Position numbers and translations under genes: made by a program
The notes under the pieces: generated by a model
Told to the model about the DNA's origin: nothing
Databases searched by the model: none
Seen by the model: only the letters and a program-made list of their open reading frames with translations
Source: JAYPWI01 sp038135065
GTDB taxonomy: Bacteria > Actinomycetota > Acidimicrobiia > Acidimicrobiales > Poriferisodalaceae
DNA length: 64,000 bases
Direction of reading: 5' to 3'
Assembly: GCA_038135065.1 (NCBI GenBank)
Contig: JAYPWI010000020.1
Span: 6,744 to 70,743, forward strand
Shown here: positions 26,920 through 34,733 of the stretch, in pieces
Layout: each line of letters opens with the position of its first letter
How positions within the stretch are numbered: the first letter of the stretch is position 1

Positions 26920-27771
26920 TCAGGCGCAATGCGGACCCTCCAGACCCTGTTTGGTGGTGTCGACACCGATCGCTGGACCCTGCTTGGGCGAACCCGTGTC
27001 GATGATGACGTCCACGCCGTCGATGATGATGGGGAAGCGGTCCATACCCCTGGGGGCAGGGCCAGCCTTCTTTTCCCCCACCCGGTTGTACTGCGAACCG
27101 TGACACGGGCACTCGAACCATTGCGAGGAAGCGCAGACGGGCACTTTGCAGCCGAGATGTGGGCACTTCTGCCACAGCGCCACGTAGCCCTGCTTGATCC
27201 CGTCGAGCACCGAGCCCGTGTACACCGCCTCCGCAGCGCTCTGCGATGCGCTGTCGAGTGGATACGGCTGCAGGTAGGTCTGAGCCTCTGAGAAGTAACT
27301 GAAGTTGGTGGCCGGCGAACTGGACGAGATGACAGCATTCACCGATTCGATGGTGCCGATCTTCACCTTGCCACCGAATCCCTTGGAGGGCCGGGGCCAC
27401 AGGAAGGCGATATTGGCGGCCCCGAATGCACCAAGTGACGCACCCATCAACTGGATCGAGGCCCGGTTGAGGAACTGGCGTCGGGTGACCCCCACCTCAT
27501 CGGGATCAGGCGGCGACCATTCGGCAACCGGCCGCGGAGGCGCTGCTTCGAGGGATCCCCCCGTGCGAGCCAGGGCGACGGAACGCTCCAGTTCACGAGC
27601 CTCGTCGCTGGCCCCTGAGCTCTCGGCACCAGACTGGGTATCCCGCCGACGGGTCTCGGCAGCGAGGTGTCCCAGACCATCGGCGTCGCGTCGGCGCAAC
27701 GAGGTCAGGGCGACCGCCAAGGCCAGTACGGCGAGGACGACGACGGTGATCACGAGAAGTGTCGATGACAT
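26920..27771 (-). CDS. qcrA: Rieske iron-sulfur protein of cytochrome bc complex
   Basis: Accepts electrons from quinol. Cluster-binding boxes are CPHLGC (203-208) and CPCHGSQY (221-228). There is one helix at residues 4-24, a charged linker of about 70 residues, and a second hydrophobic segment after TRRQFLNRAS, which resembles a twin-arginine (Tat) signal. In typical actinobacterial QcrA three helices precede the domain, so the topology here is two-helix. It lies just downstream of the cytochrome b genes. Confidence 0.92.
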   Translation of the reverse strand: MSSTLLVITVVVLAVLALAVALTSLRRRDADGLGHLAAETRRRDTQSGAESSGASDEARELERSVALARTGGSLEAAPPRPVAEWSPPDPDEVGVTRRQFLNRASIQLMGASLGAFGAANIAFLWPRPSKGFGGKVKIGTIESVNAVISSSSPATNFSYFSEAQTYLQPYPLDSASQSAAEAVYTGSVLDGIKQGYVALWQKCPHLGCKVPVCASSQWFECPCHGSQYNRVGEKKAGPAPRGMDRFPIIIDGVDVIIDTGSPKQGPAIGVDTTKQGLEGPHCA

Positions 27772-27783
27772 ACGGTCAGGCCC

Positions 27784-28518
27784 TCACAAGTGGAAGATGC
27801 CGTGGAGGCCAGTGTCCCACGGATAGGTGAAGTTGAAACCCTGGCCTCGGAAGAACGATCCGATGATCACCAGGATGGCCCAGAACATCAGGTGGATGGT
27901 CTGGATCGAGATGGCGAATTTCCGGTCCTCGGGAGCGTTCGACGGGTTCCGGTCGATGTAAGGCATAAAGGCCAACAACACCAGCACCACACCGGGGGCG
28001 GTGACGCCAGCGATCATCGGGTCGAACATGGTCAGCAGCTCTTGCAGGCCCAAGAAGTACCAGGGAGCCTTGGACGGGTTCGGGGTCTCATTGATGTCAG
28101 CGAGCTCGAGGAGCGGGGCGTTGATGAACAACGAGAACACGGTGACGAACGCCATGATGAAGAGAGCGGCCGTGAACTCCGCGGCGAGGAGATGCGGCCA
28201 CACGTGGACCTTGTCGCCTGGGGATGCCTTGACGTCCTGGATCGAACCCGACTTGACCACGGTGAGCAGCCGGTGAGTGTTGCCTCCCGGGCCAGCCATC
28301 ATCGGCGGGGCGATGGTCGCCACGCCGCCGCCGGCAGGCGCCGCCACGGCTCCGCCGCCCTGCTGACTGCGCTCGAGCAGTGAACGGGGAATGGTCTCAC
28401 CGTCGTCGTCGGACACCGGACCGGCAGCGTCGGACGAGGTGGCCGCAGGCCCCTCCCCCGTCGCCTTGGCCTTGGCGGCCTGGCTGCGCTTGAGCAGATG
28501 TTCTGGGATTTCAGTCAT
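27784..28518 (-). CDS. Cytochrome b C-terminal domain protein (subunit IV-like)
   Basis: The C-terminal half of a split cytochrome b, like subunit IV of b6f complexes. After an N-terminal soluble region of about 100 residues come three helices. The quinol-site motif appears as APWYFLGLQELL in place of the usual PEWY. The N-terminus contains two copies of a short motif, TEIPEHLLKRS and ETIPRSLLERS, also found in the cytochrome c gene at 30511. ATG at 28518. Confidence 0.9.
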   Translation of the reverse strand: MTEIPEHLLKRSQAAKAKATGEGPAATSSDAAGPVSDDDGETIPRSLLERSQQGGGAVAAPAGGGVATIAPPMMAGPGGNTHRLLTVVKSGSIQDVKASPGDKVHVWPHLLAAEFTAALFIMAFVTVFSLFINAPLLELADINETPNPSKAPWYFLGLQELLTMFDPMIAGVTAPGVVLVLLAFMPYIDRNPSNAPEDRKFAISIQTIHLMFWAILVIIGSFFRGQGFNFTYPWDTGLHGIFHL

Positions 28519-28537
28519 TGCTGCAGCTACCTCGCCG

Positions 28538-29332
28538 TTAGAGCGGACCCGAGATCCCGCCGTCCTTCCTGACTCTCCAGAAATGGATGGCCATGAAGAT
28601 GACGATCGTGAAGGGCAACATCAATACGTGGAGCACGTACCACCGTAGAAGGGTTTCCGCACCGATCTGTTTGCCACCGAGCAGGACGAAGCGGACCTGG
28701 TCACCGAACACCGGGGTGAATCCCATCATGTTCGTCCCCACCGTCACAGCCCAGAGCGACAGCTGGTCCCAAGGAAGCAGGTAGCCGGTGAACGACAGCA
28801 GCAGGGTCAGCTTGAGCAGCATCACCCCGATGACCCAGTTGAACTCCCGCGGCGCCTTGTATGCGCCGTGGTAGAAGACTCGGGCCATGTGCAGGAATAC
28901 CGACAACACCATCAGGTGGGCGGCCCATCTGTGCATGTTGCGGACCAAGAGGCCGAAGCTCACCTGGGTGTGGAGGCTCTCGATGTCGCTCCAAGCCGCC
29001 GCCGCTGTGGGCCGGTAGAAGAACATCAGGAAGATGCCCGTCACGGTCAGCAGGATGAACAAGAAGAAGCTGAGACCCCCGAGGCACAGGGTGTAGCTCA
29101 CCTTCACCGCGTGGCGCTTCACCTTCACCGGGTGCAGGTGGTACAGCACCGAGTTCATGATCACGTACGAACGATTACGGGGGCTGTCCGTATAACCCTT
29201 GCGGAAGATCGAGCCGGGCCGGAAGACCGAGGTCCAGAACTGACTGTCCTGCAACCAGTCACCGGCTGCGGTGACTCCTTGCTGGATTCGGGCCGGAAGC
29301 GGCTGCTTCGCCTTCTCGATGGTGTTCGCCAT
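28538..29332 (-). CDS. Cytochrome b N-terminal domain protein (b6-like)
   Basis: Binds the two b haems. Haem-ligand histidines occur in pairs 14-15 residues apart, in MHRWAAHLMVLSVFLHMARV and LHVLMLPFTIVIFMAIHF, and the protein ends in GGISGPL as in cytochrome b6. It has 264 residues and four core helices, preceded by about 70 residues of amphipathic sequence. The split from the C-terminal domain (27784-28518) is unlike the fused QcrB of most actinobacteria. Confidence 0.92.
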   Translation of the reverse strand: MANTIEKAKQPLPARIQQGVTAAGDWLQDSQFWTSVFRPGSIFRKGYTDSPRNRSYVIMNSVLYHLHPVKVKRHAVKVSYTLCLGGLSFFLFILLTVTGIFLMFFYRPTAAAAWSDIESLHTQVSFGLLVRNMHRWAAHLMVLSVFLHMARVFYHGAYKAPREFNWVIGVMLLKLTLLLSFTGYLLPWDQLSLWAVTVGTNMMGFTPVFGDQVRFVLLGGKQIGAETLLRWYVLHVLMLPFTIVIFMAIHFWRVRKDGGISGPL

Positions 29333-29347
29333 AGTGCTGTAGGTCCT

Positions 29348-29764
29348 TTACAGGCGCATGCCGTAGGCGTAGCCGTGGGTGTGCGTCCGGCCATGGACGT
29401 CACCCTCGGACGGGGGATTGTTGGTGACTTTGCCCAGGGTGATCACACCCGTCGGGCAACGATCGACGCACAGGGCACACCGGGTGCACACATCGTCGTC
29501 GATGATGAACACTGCATTGTCGTGGGGATCCAGGCCCGGGCGATCCGCTCCGAGCGCCTCGTCCACCACTGAGGTGGAGAGGAACCAGATGCACTTCCAC
29601 GGGCAGATGTCGACGCAACCCTCACACTGGATGCACTCACTCTGATCGATGTTGATGAACTGCTTGGGCTTCACCGCAGCAGCCAGGTAATCGGCATCGA
29701 CCGTTTGCAGGACGTAGTCGTCCCGGAAGTACGGCATCGGAGGGTTGGCGTCGGTCCGTGCCAT
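29348..29764 (-). CDS. Ferredoxin-type 2x[4Fe-4S] protein of the cytochrome bc locus
   Basis: The protein has 138 residues with two complete cluster motifs, CIQCEGCVDICPWKC and CTRCALCVDRCP, separated by an insert of about 40 residues. There is no signal peptide, so it should be cytoplasmic and could dock on the cytoplasmic face of the b-type complex. Close linkage (16 bases) to the cytochrome b gene suggests a subunit or direct partner of complex III, or a donor to one of the complex I forms. Confidence 0.85.
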   Translation of the reverse strand: MARTDANPPMPYFRDDYVLQTVDADYLAAAVKPKQFINIDQSECIQCEGCVDICPWKCIWFLSTSVVDEALGADRPGLDPHDNAVFIIDDDVCTRCALCVDRCPTGVITLGKVTNNPPSEGDVHGRTHTHGYAYGMRL

Positions 29765-29765
29765 G

Positions 29766-30200
29766 TCAGTCGGCCTTCACCAGTGGCCGGCCGAAGTCCG
29801 ACATGGGCTCCGCCACGACCTTCTCGTCGTCACGGCGCTGCCACCACAGAACGACCAGAGGCAGGAAGGCAAGCGCCACGAGGTGCTCGACCACCACAAC
29901 CACGTCCGACACCTTCTTCATGTCCATGCGGAACGGCGGAAACGTGATGGGCCCGTCCAACCATTGACCCTCGGTGAAAGCCATCTTCTCGACCGACCAG
30001 CCGAGCTCGTTGTCGGTGTAGCGCACCCAGCGATCGGGTACCACACCGAACACCATCATCAGCAACATGAAGATGAAGACCGAACCGAGCATGGCCTCAC
30101 CCCACGTTGTGGGGCGGCTGGTCGGCCTCCGCTTGCCGTACGCAAAAACCGCCCAAATCATGAGCCCGGTGATCACTAGCGATGTCCAGATTGCGACCAC
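29766..30200 (-). CDS. Uncharacterised membrane protein, first gene of the bc-nuo operon
   Basis: Not recognised. It has 144 residues with helices at about 3-22, 36-55 and 104-122 and a soluble loop of about 45 residues between the second and third. The GTG start at 30200 is supported by GAGGAGGG about five bases upstream. It is the first gene downstream of the Rex-like site, and its stop lies next to the ferredoxin start. Confidence 0.72.
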   Translation of the reverse strand: MVAIWTSLVITGLMIWAVFAYGKRRPTSRPTTWGEAMLGSVFIFMLLMMVFGVVPDRWVRYTDNELGWSVEKMAFTEGQWLDGPITFPPFRMDMKKVSDVVVVVEHLVALAFLPLVVLWWQRRDDEKVVAEPMSDFGRPLVKAD

Positions 30201-30227
30201 TCGACCCTCCTCACAACGACGGGACCC

Positions 30228-30245
30228 TTGTGAAACTTCTCACAA
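30228..30245. promoter_or_regulatory. Candidate Rex operator before the cytochrome bc-complex I operon
   Basis: TTGTGAAACTTCTCACAA is an 18-base palindrome with perfect 6-base arms TTGTGA and TCACAA. It fits the general Rex site TTGTG-N8-CACAA. It starts 28 bases upstream of the GTG of the first operon gene and would overlap a transcription start for the minus strand. Rex releases DNA when NADH rises, so the site would induce the chain under reducing conditions. Binding is inference; the palindrome is seen directly. Confidence 0.72.
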
Positions 30246-30274
30246 TCGTATCCGAGCAACTCGCCCAGCCGGAA
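30245..30274 (-). promoter_or_regulatory. Possible sigma-70 type promoter of the bc-nuo operon
   Basis: On the minus strand TACGAT (complement of 30245-30250) could be a -10 element and TTCCGG (complement of 30269-30274) a weak -35, with an 18-base spacer. The -10 abuts the Rex-like palindrome, as expected for a repressed promoter. The -35 match is poor. Confidence 0.3.
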
Positions 30275-30510
30275 GTCGTTCTACCACGACGGCCGATCAG
30301 CCTCGCAACTCAGACCCCACCATGGTGCCAGGCCACGTCGACGGATGCCGACTTCGTCGCAAAGAAATCGGGAACCGGTTGCGATCCCCCGGGTCGGTGC
30401 TTCGTCTGGCAAACTTGGCCCTCGACTGTCCGGAGCGCCTATCGTTCTCTACAGCGTTGTGACCCGCGGCCGTGCAGGTTGTAGGTCGTCCCCTACAGGA
30501 GCATCACCAC

Positions 30511-31284
30511 GTGACAGAAGTTCCCGAGTACCTGCTCGAGCGCAGCCGCAGCCGACGCATCGCGCTGGGCCTGCTGTCAGATGACGGCAGTGGGGCCGGT
30601 GGAGGTGGTGGCGCGATCGAAGCAGCCGGTGGAGGAGCACCCGCAGCGGGGCCCAGCCCGGCAGAGTTGATCGCAGCAGCGAAGTCAGCGGCCAAACTCG
30701 AGACGCCGCCGGAACCGGCAGCCGACCCCGTGTGGGTCGAGGCCGCCCGCAGCCGCAGCCGAATTCCCCTGCCCGTGCTGTCACTCATGTTCTTCATGCC
30801 CCTGTGGGCCTTCGTGTACGTCAAGCTCACCGAGCCGGCGCCCGAGCCCGTGACGGCACTCTCCGAGGGGGCCGCCACCTATGCAGGACAGTGCGCTTCG
30901 TGTCATATGGGCGACGGCTCAGGCAGTCTCGGGGGCGGCGTCGGCCGACCCCTGTGGGAGGGAGAGGTACTGCTGACCTTCCCCGCTCTCGACGACTCGA
31001 TGATCGAGTGGCTCGAGGTGGGCAGCAACGGCATCGGATTGGGCAACGTGTACGGAGATCCCAATCGCCCGGGCGGACCTCATGTCTCGGGCGAGACGGG
31101 CGGTGTGATGCCGGGGTTCGGTGAGAACCTCTCCGACTACAAGATCTACTCGGTCGCCCGTTACGTCCGCGAGGTGCTCAGCGGCGAAGCATTGTCCGAG
31201 GAAGAGATCGAAGCCCGTGACCTCGAATGGGAAGCCCGAGGCGGGGGCAAGGACCTCGGTGGTGGCGGCGGCGGAGGGCACTGA
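30511..31284 (+). CDS. Membrane-anchored monohaem cytochrome c with cytoplasmic N-terminal extension
   Basis: Electron carrier, probably between the bc complex and the oxidase. The GTG at 30511 has AGGAG nine bases upstream. The 257 residues have a soluble N-terminus that begins TEVPEYLLERSRSRR, a glycine/alanine/proline-rich linker, one helix (about residues 87-108), then a cytochrome c domain with CASCH and a later methionine (GGVMPGF), ending in a glycine run. No cleavable signal is seen. The N-terminal motif is shared with the cytochrome b protein at 27784-28518. It is divergent from the bc operon. Confidence 0.85.
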   Translation: MTEVPEYLLERSRSRRIALGLLSDDGSGAGGGGGAIEAAGGGAPAAGPSPAELIAAAKSAAKLETPPEPAADPVWVEAARSRSRIPLPVLSLMFFMPLWAFVYVKLTEPAPEPVTALSEGAATYAGQCASCHMGDGSGSLGGGVGRPLWEGEVLLTFPALDDSMIEWLEVGSNGIGLGNVYGDPNRPGGPHVSGETGGVMPGFGENLSDYKIYSVARYVREVLSGEALSEEEIEARDLEWEARGGGKDLGGGGGGGH

Positions 31285-31304
31285 GCCCCCTCCCCCATCC
31301 ACAC

Positions 31305-32573
31305 GTGACCAAGCGAGTTGACCCCGTCGACGTCCTCGTCGTCGGTGGTGGTCCGGCCGGCGGTGCCGCCGCCTACTGGTTAGCTCTCGGCGGCTACCAG
31401 GTGATCCTCGTCGAGGCGGCCGCCGGCCTACGAGATCGGGTGTGCGGTGACGCCCTGACCCCCGAAGCTGTGGGGTCGCTCTACCAGATCGGTGTCGATC
31501 CCGGAACGCTCGGTGGGCACCGGCACGTCGGGTTGCGGATGAGTGCCCACGGACGCTCGGTCGAACTGCCATGGCCGACCGATACCGACCATCCCGACCA
31601 CAGCATGGCCGTCCGTCGCTCGACACTGGACCATCAGATCCTCGAGCGGGCGAAAGGAGTGGGAGCCACGGTATGGACCGGCACGACGGCGACGGAACCC
31701 ATCGTCGAGGCAGGTCACCTACGCGGCTGCCGGTTGGACGGCACCGGCCTCGGGTCAGGGCCCGAAGGTCGCTCCGAAGTACGGGCCCGCTATGTGGTCA
31801 TCGCCGATGGTCCTCTGTCGCACCTGGGCCGTGCGTTGGGTACAGCACGTCGACGAACCTACGCCCAAGGCATTGCGGTGCGGGGGTACGTGACGGCACC
31901 TAGCCATGCAGCACCGTGGATGGAATCGGCGTTCGACCTACGTGACAGTGCTGGCGAGCAGCTCCCGGGGTATGGCTGGGTGGTTCCCATGGGAGATGGC
32001 ACCCTCAACGTGGGGGTCGGCCTTCTGAGCCATCACTATGGGAACGAGGCGCTGGCCCCCGAGGACCTCTTCCATCAGTGGCTCCATCAGATCCCGCCCC
32101 GCTGGGAGATCTCACCCGAAGATCTCCTGGATCCGCCAGTCGGAGGACGCCTGCCGATGGGAGGGTCGGTGTCGCCACGGAGTGGACCCAACTGGGTGGT
32201 CGTTGGTGATGCGGCAGGATCAGTCAATCCCTTCAACGGTGACGGAGTGGGCCCCGCGTTGGCCAATGGTCAACTCGCCGCCCAGGTACTCAGCGACGCC
32301 CTCACCACCGACGATGGCCTGGTGCTCCGTCGATACGAAGCGGAGATGAACAGCCGATACGCCCGGCACTACCGCCTAGGACGGGTGGCCACCCGCACCC
32401 TGGGCCGTCCCGGCCTCATCCGGCGCATCACCCGTTTGGGCATGCGCTCACCAGCGCTGTGCGGGCTGACCCTGCGTGTTGCGTCGACGCTGCACCGGTC
32501 GGGTGGGGGTGGTCCGTCCGACCGAGTTGCGCGGGTCGCCCAACGGGTCGTCTCGTGGATGCCCGGCGACTGA
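31305..32573 (+). CDS. FAD-dependent oxidoreductase, geranylgeranyl reductase family (possible menaquinone reductase)
   Basis: FAD binding is shown by VVGGGPAGGAAAYWLALGG at the N-terminus and GDAAGSVNPFNGDGVGPAL near residue 300, both typical of the geranylgeranyl reductase family. In actinobacteria a member (MenJ) saturates a double bond of the menaquinone tail, which would suit this respiratory context; plant-type isoprenoid lipid reduction is an alternative. The GTG at 31305 gives 422 residues; no good ribosome binding site is visible. Confidence 0.82.
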   Translation: MTKRVDPVDVLVVGGGPAGGAAAYWLALGGYQVILVEAAAGLRDRVCGDALTPEAVGSLYQIGVDPGTLGGHRHVGLRMSAHGRSVELPWPTDTDHPDHSMAVRRSTLDHQILERAKGVGATVWTGTTATEPIVEAGHLRGCRLDGTGLGSGPEGRSEVRARYVVIADGPLSHLGRALGTARRRTYAQGIAVRGYVTAPSHAAPWMESAFDLRDSAGEQLPGYGWVVPMGDGTLNVGVGLLSHHYGNEALAPEDLFHQWLHQIPPRWEISPEDLLDPPVGGRLPMGGSVSPRSGPNWVVVGDAAGSVNPFNGDGVGPALANGQLAAQVLSDALTTDDGLVLRRYEAEMNSRYARHYRLGRVATRTLGRPGLIRRITRLGMRSPALCGLTLRVASTLHRSGGGGPSDRVARVAQRVVSWMPGD

Positions 32574-32576
32574 AGC

Positions 32577-33848
32577 TCAGCCGCCGCCGACGGCCCGAGC
32601 CGCAGCACCAGCGGTCTCGATCACTGTGTCGATGATCTCGTCCGTGTGAGCCAGGCCCACGAACAACGCTTCGTAGGCCCCGGGCGCCATCGCCACTCCA
32701 CGATCCAACATGGCATGGAAAAAGTTCGCGTACGCCTCCTCGTCGGTCTGCCGAGCGCCGTCGTAATCGACGGGAGACTCACTACCGCAGTACAGACCGA
32801 CCAGCGAGCCGACCCTGGGGACCACGGCTGCGAACCCTGCAGCATCCAGTGCCGTCTGCAGACCGACGGCCAGGCGGTCCGCAGCGGCATGCAACCGTAG
32901 GTACGCGGCATCGTCGAGCAGGGCCAGCGCAGCCATTCCCGCAGCCGTCGCCAGGGGATTACCCGAGAGCGTTCCGGCTTGGTACACGGGACCCTCGGGG
33001 GCCAAGGACCCCATCACCTCGCTGCGCCCACCGAATGCTCCGATGGGTAGACCGCCGCCGATGACCTTGCCGAAGCAGTTGAGATCCGGGGTTACGCCGA
33101 AGTACTCGGCAGCCCCGCCCCGGGCGAGACGGAAACCGGTGATGACCTCGTCGTAGACCAGCAAGGCGCCCACCTCGTCGCAGGCAGCGCGCACACCGGC
33201 GAGAAAGCCGTCCTGTGGACCGATGACGCCCATGTTCGCCGCGACGGGTTCGACGATGACACAGGCAACGGTCTCGTCGAGTTGGGGAACCTCGTTGTAG
33301 GGCACCACCAAGGTGTCGGCCACTGCGCTGGCCGGTACCCCCGCCGAACCCGAGAGCCCGAGGGTGGCGACCCCTGACCCCCCGGCGGCCAGCAGCATGT
33401 CCGCGTGGCCGTGGTAGTTGCCAGCGAACTTCACCACTCGGTCTCGACCGGTGTGGCCACGGGCAAGCCGGACGGCGCTCATCGTCGCCTCGGTACCGGA
33501 ATTGACCAATCGAACCCGCTCCACGCCGGGAACCCTCGCCACGATCTCCGAGGCGAGAGCGACTTCCCCTGGAGTCGGCGCCCCGTACGACGTGCCACGG
33601 CCCGCCGCCCCGGTGATGGCGTCGGTGATGGCCCGATGGCCATGCCCAGCGATGACCGCACCATAGGACTGGACCAGGTCGATATAACGACGACCCTCGA
33701 CGTCGACCACGTGGGCACCCTCGGCCCACTCCACGAAGTACGGGGTTCCTCCCACCGATCCGAAAGCCCGCACCGGAGAATTCACACCTCCCGGTACCAG
33801 CTTGCGGGCCGTGTCGAACAGTGCCTGGTTGGTCTGCGGCGCAGTCAT
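32577..33848 (-). CDS. hemL: Glutamate-1-semialdehyde 2,1-aminomutase
   Basis: Converts glutamate-1-semialdehyde to 5-aminolevulinate, the step after HemA in the C5 pathway. The PLP lysine lies in NCFGKVIGGGLPIGAFGG. The length of 423 residues and motifs such as VNSGTEATMSAVRLARG fit the family. It is the last gene of the haem cluster on this strand and converges with the flavoprotein gene four bases away. Confidence 0.95.
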   Translation of the reverse strand: MTAPQTNQALFDTARKLVPGGVNSPVRAFGSVGGTPYFVEWAEGAHVVDVEGRRYIDLVQSYGAVIAGHGHRAITDAITGAAGRGTSYGAPTPGEVALASEIVARVPGVERVRLVNSGTEATMSAVRLARGHTGRDRVVKFAGNYHGHADMLLAAGGSGVATLGLSGSAGVPASAVADTLVVPYNEVPQLDETVACVIVEPVAANMGVIGPQDGFLAGVRAACDEVGALLVYDEVITGFRLARGGAAEYFGVTPDLNCFGKVIGGGLPIGAFGGRSEVMGSLAPEGPVYQAGTLSGNPLATAAGMAALALLDDAAYLRLHAAADRLAVGLQTALDAAGFAAVVPRVGSLVGLYCGSESPVDYDGARQTDEEAYANFFHAMLDRGVAMAPGAYEALFVGLAHTDEIIDTVIETAGAAARAVGGG

Positions 33849-33893
33849 CTCCCTTGCATCTTAGGAAGCCGGTCGTCGGGGAGCACCGCCGCT

Positions 33894-34733
33894 TCAACCA
33901 TGCAAGAGATCAAGGAGATCGTGGGGGAGGTGCTCGTCCAACGACCCGCATCTCCAGCGAGCGTCGGGAAAGTCCAGATGAGCCAGCAGCGGGTTGGGAA
34001 CGACCAAGGCATGGATGCCGGCAGCCCTGGCTGCTGCCACCCCATTGTGACTGTCCTCGATCACCACCGTCTCGTGGGGTTCGACGCCCAGCAACTCCAC
34101 GGCTCGTAGGAAGACGTCCGGGGCAGGTTTGGCCTGGCCGCCCACGTCGTCACGACACACGACATGGTCGAATCGATCCAAGAGGCGGACCCGCTCCAAG
34201 TGGCGATCAACCCAGCGATGTTCCGAGCTCGAACCGACAGCCAACCGCATGCCTCGGGATCGAGCTGCTTCGACGAGGTCGTGAACTCCGGGCAGCACTG
34301 GCTGGCGGTCAGTCGCAAGATCCTTCACCCGCTGCCGTTCTGCCAACAGCGCAGCGTGGTCCAGCGGTCGGCCGACCGCCTCCTCGAGGGCTTCGACCCA
34401 TGACAACTTGCGGTCGGTTCCCAATCCACCGATCCACCAGTCGAGGTCGAGTTCCACCCCGTGACGCTCCCAGATCCCCGCCGTCGAGGAGTGGGCCGGT
34501 GACTCCGNNNNNNNNNNCACCAAGGTGGACGAACTGATCGTGGACAAGCTCCGCAAGGTGGGCATCGTCCCCTCGGAGGTCTGCACGGACCTCGAGTTCC
34601 TCCGCCGCGTCAGCATCGATCTCACCGGCACCCTCCCCACCCCGGCCCAGATCCACGCCGTCGAGGAATGGGCCGGTGACTCCGTGTCGACGATCGTGCC
34701 GTCGAAATCAAAGATCAAGGCGCGGAGGGTCAT
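33894..34733 (-). CDS. HAD-superfamily hydrolase, interrupted by an assembly gap and chimeric insert
   Basis: The start MTLRALIFDFDGTIVDTE (ATG at 34733) is HAD motif I with both catalytic aspartates. GSSSEHRW is motif II, and KPAPDVFLRA with VIEDSHNGVAAARAAG gives motifs III and IV. This is the beta-phosphoglucomutase/phosphatase-like subfamily. Bases 34508-34657 do not belong: the peptide ESPAHSST occurs on both sides of the N gap. Removing the insert restores an intact protein of about 220 residues. The gene overlaps hemD by four bases in a slot often used by hemB, but it does not encode HemB. Confidence 0.8.
   Translation of the reverse strand: MTLRALIFDFDGTIVDTESPAHSSTAWIWAGVGRVPVRSMLTRRRNSRSVQTSEGTMPTLRSLSTISSSTLVXXXXESPAHSSTAGIWERHGVELDLDWWIGGLGTDRKLSWVEALEEAVGRPLDHAALLAERQRVKDLATDRQPVLPGVHDLVEAARSRGMRLAVGSSSEHRWVDRHLERVRLLDRFDHVVCRDDVGGQAKPAPDVFLRAVELLGVEPHETVVIEDSHNGVAAARAAGIHALVVPNPLLAHLDFPDARWRCGSLDEHLPHDLLDLLHG
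34508..34517. other. Assembly gap (10 N)
   Basis: Ten undetermined bases inside the HAD gene. The sequence on each side (about 34471-34507 and 34648-34684) is the same apart from two bases, so the true genome probably has one copy here. Confidence 0.97.
34518..34657 (+). pseudogene. Foreign DUF1549-like gene fragment, probable misassembly
   Basis: The plus strand reads an open fragment with FLRRVSIDLTGTLPTPAQI, the signature of the planctomycete-type DUF1549 family of cytochrome/peptidase-associated proteins. No start, no stop and no neighbours of that type are present, and it splits a well-conserved HAD gene. It is best explained as sequence from another organism joined at a shared stretch. 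Confidence 0.75.

Larger units (their letters stand above)
30201..30510. other. Divergent intergenic control region between the bc-nuo operon and a cytochrome c gene
   Basis: The 310 bases contain no convincing gene. They hold a Rex-like palindrome (30228-30245) with a further half-site TCACAA at 30211-30216, a possible minus-strand promoter, and an inverted repeat TGTAGG-N6-CCTACA (30480-30497) directly before the Shine-Dalgarno of the plus-strand cytochrome c gene. Confidence 0.7.
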
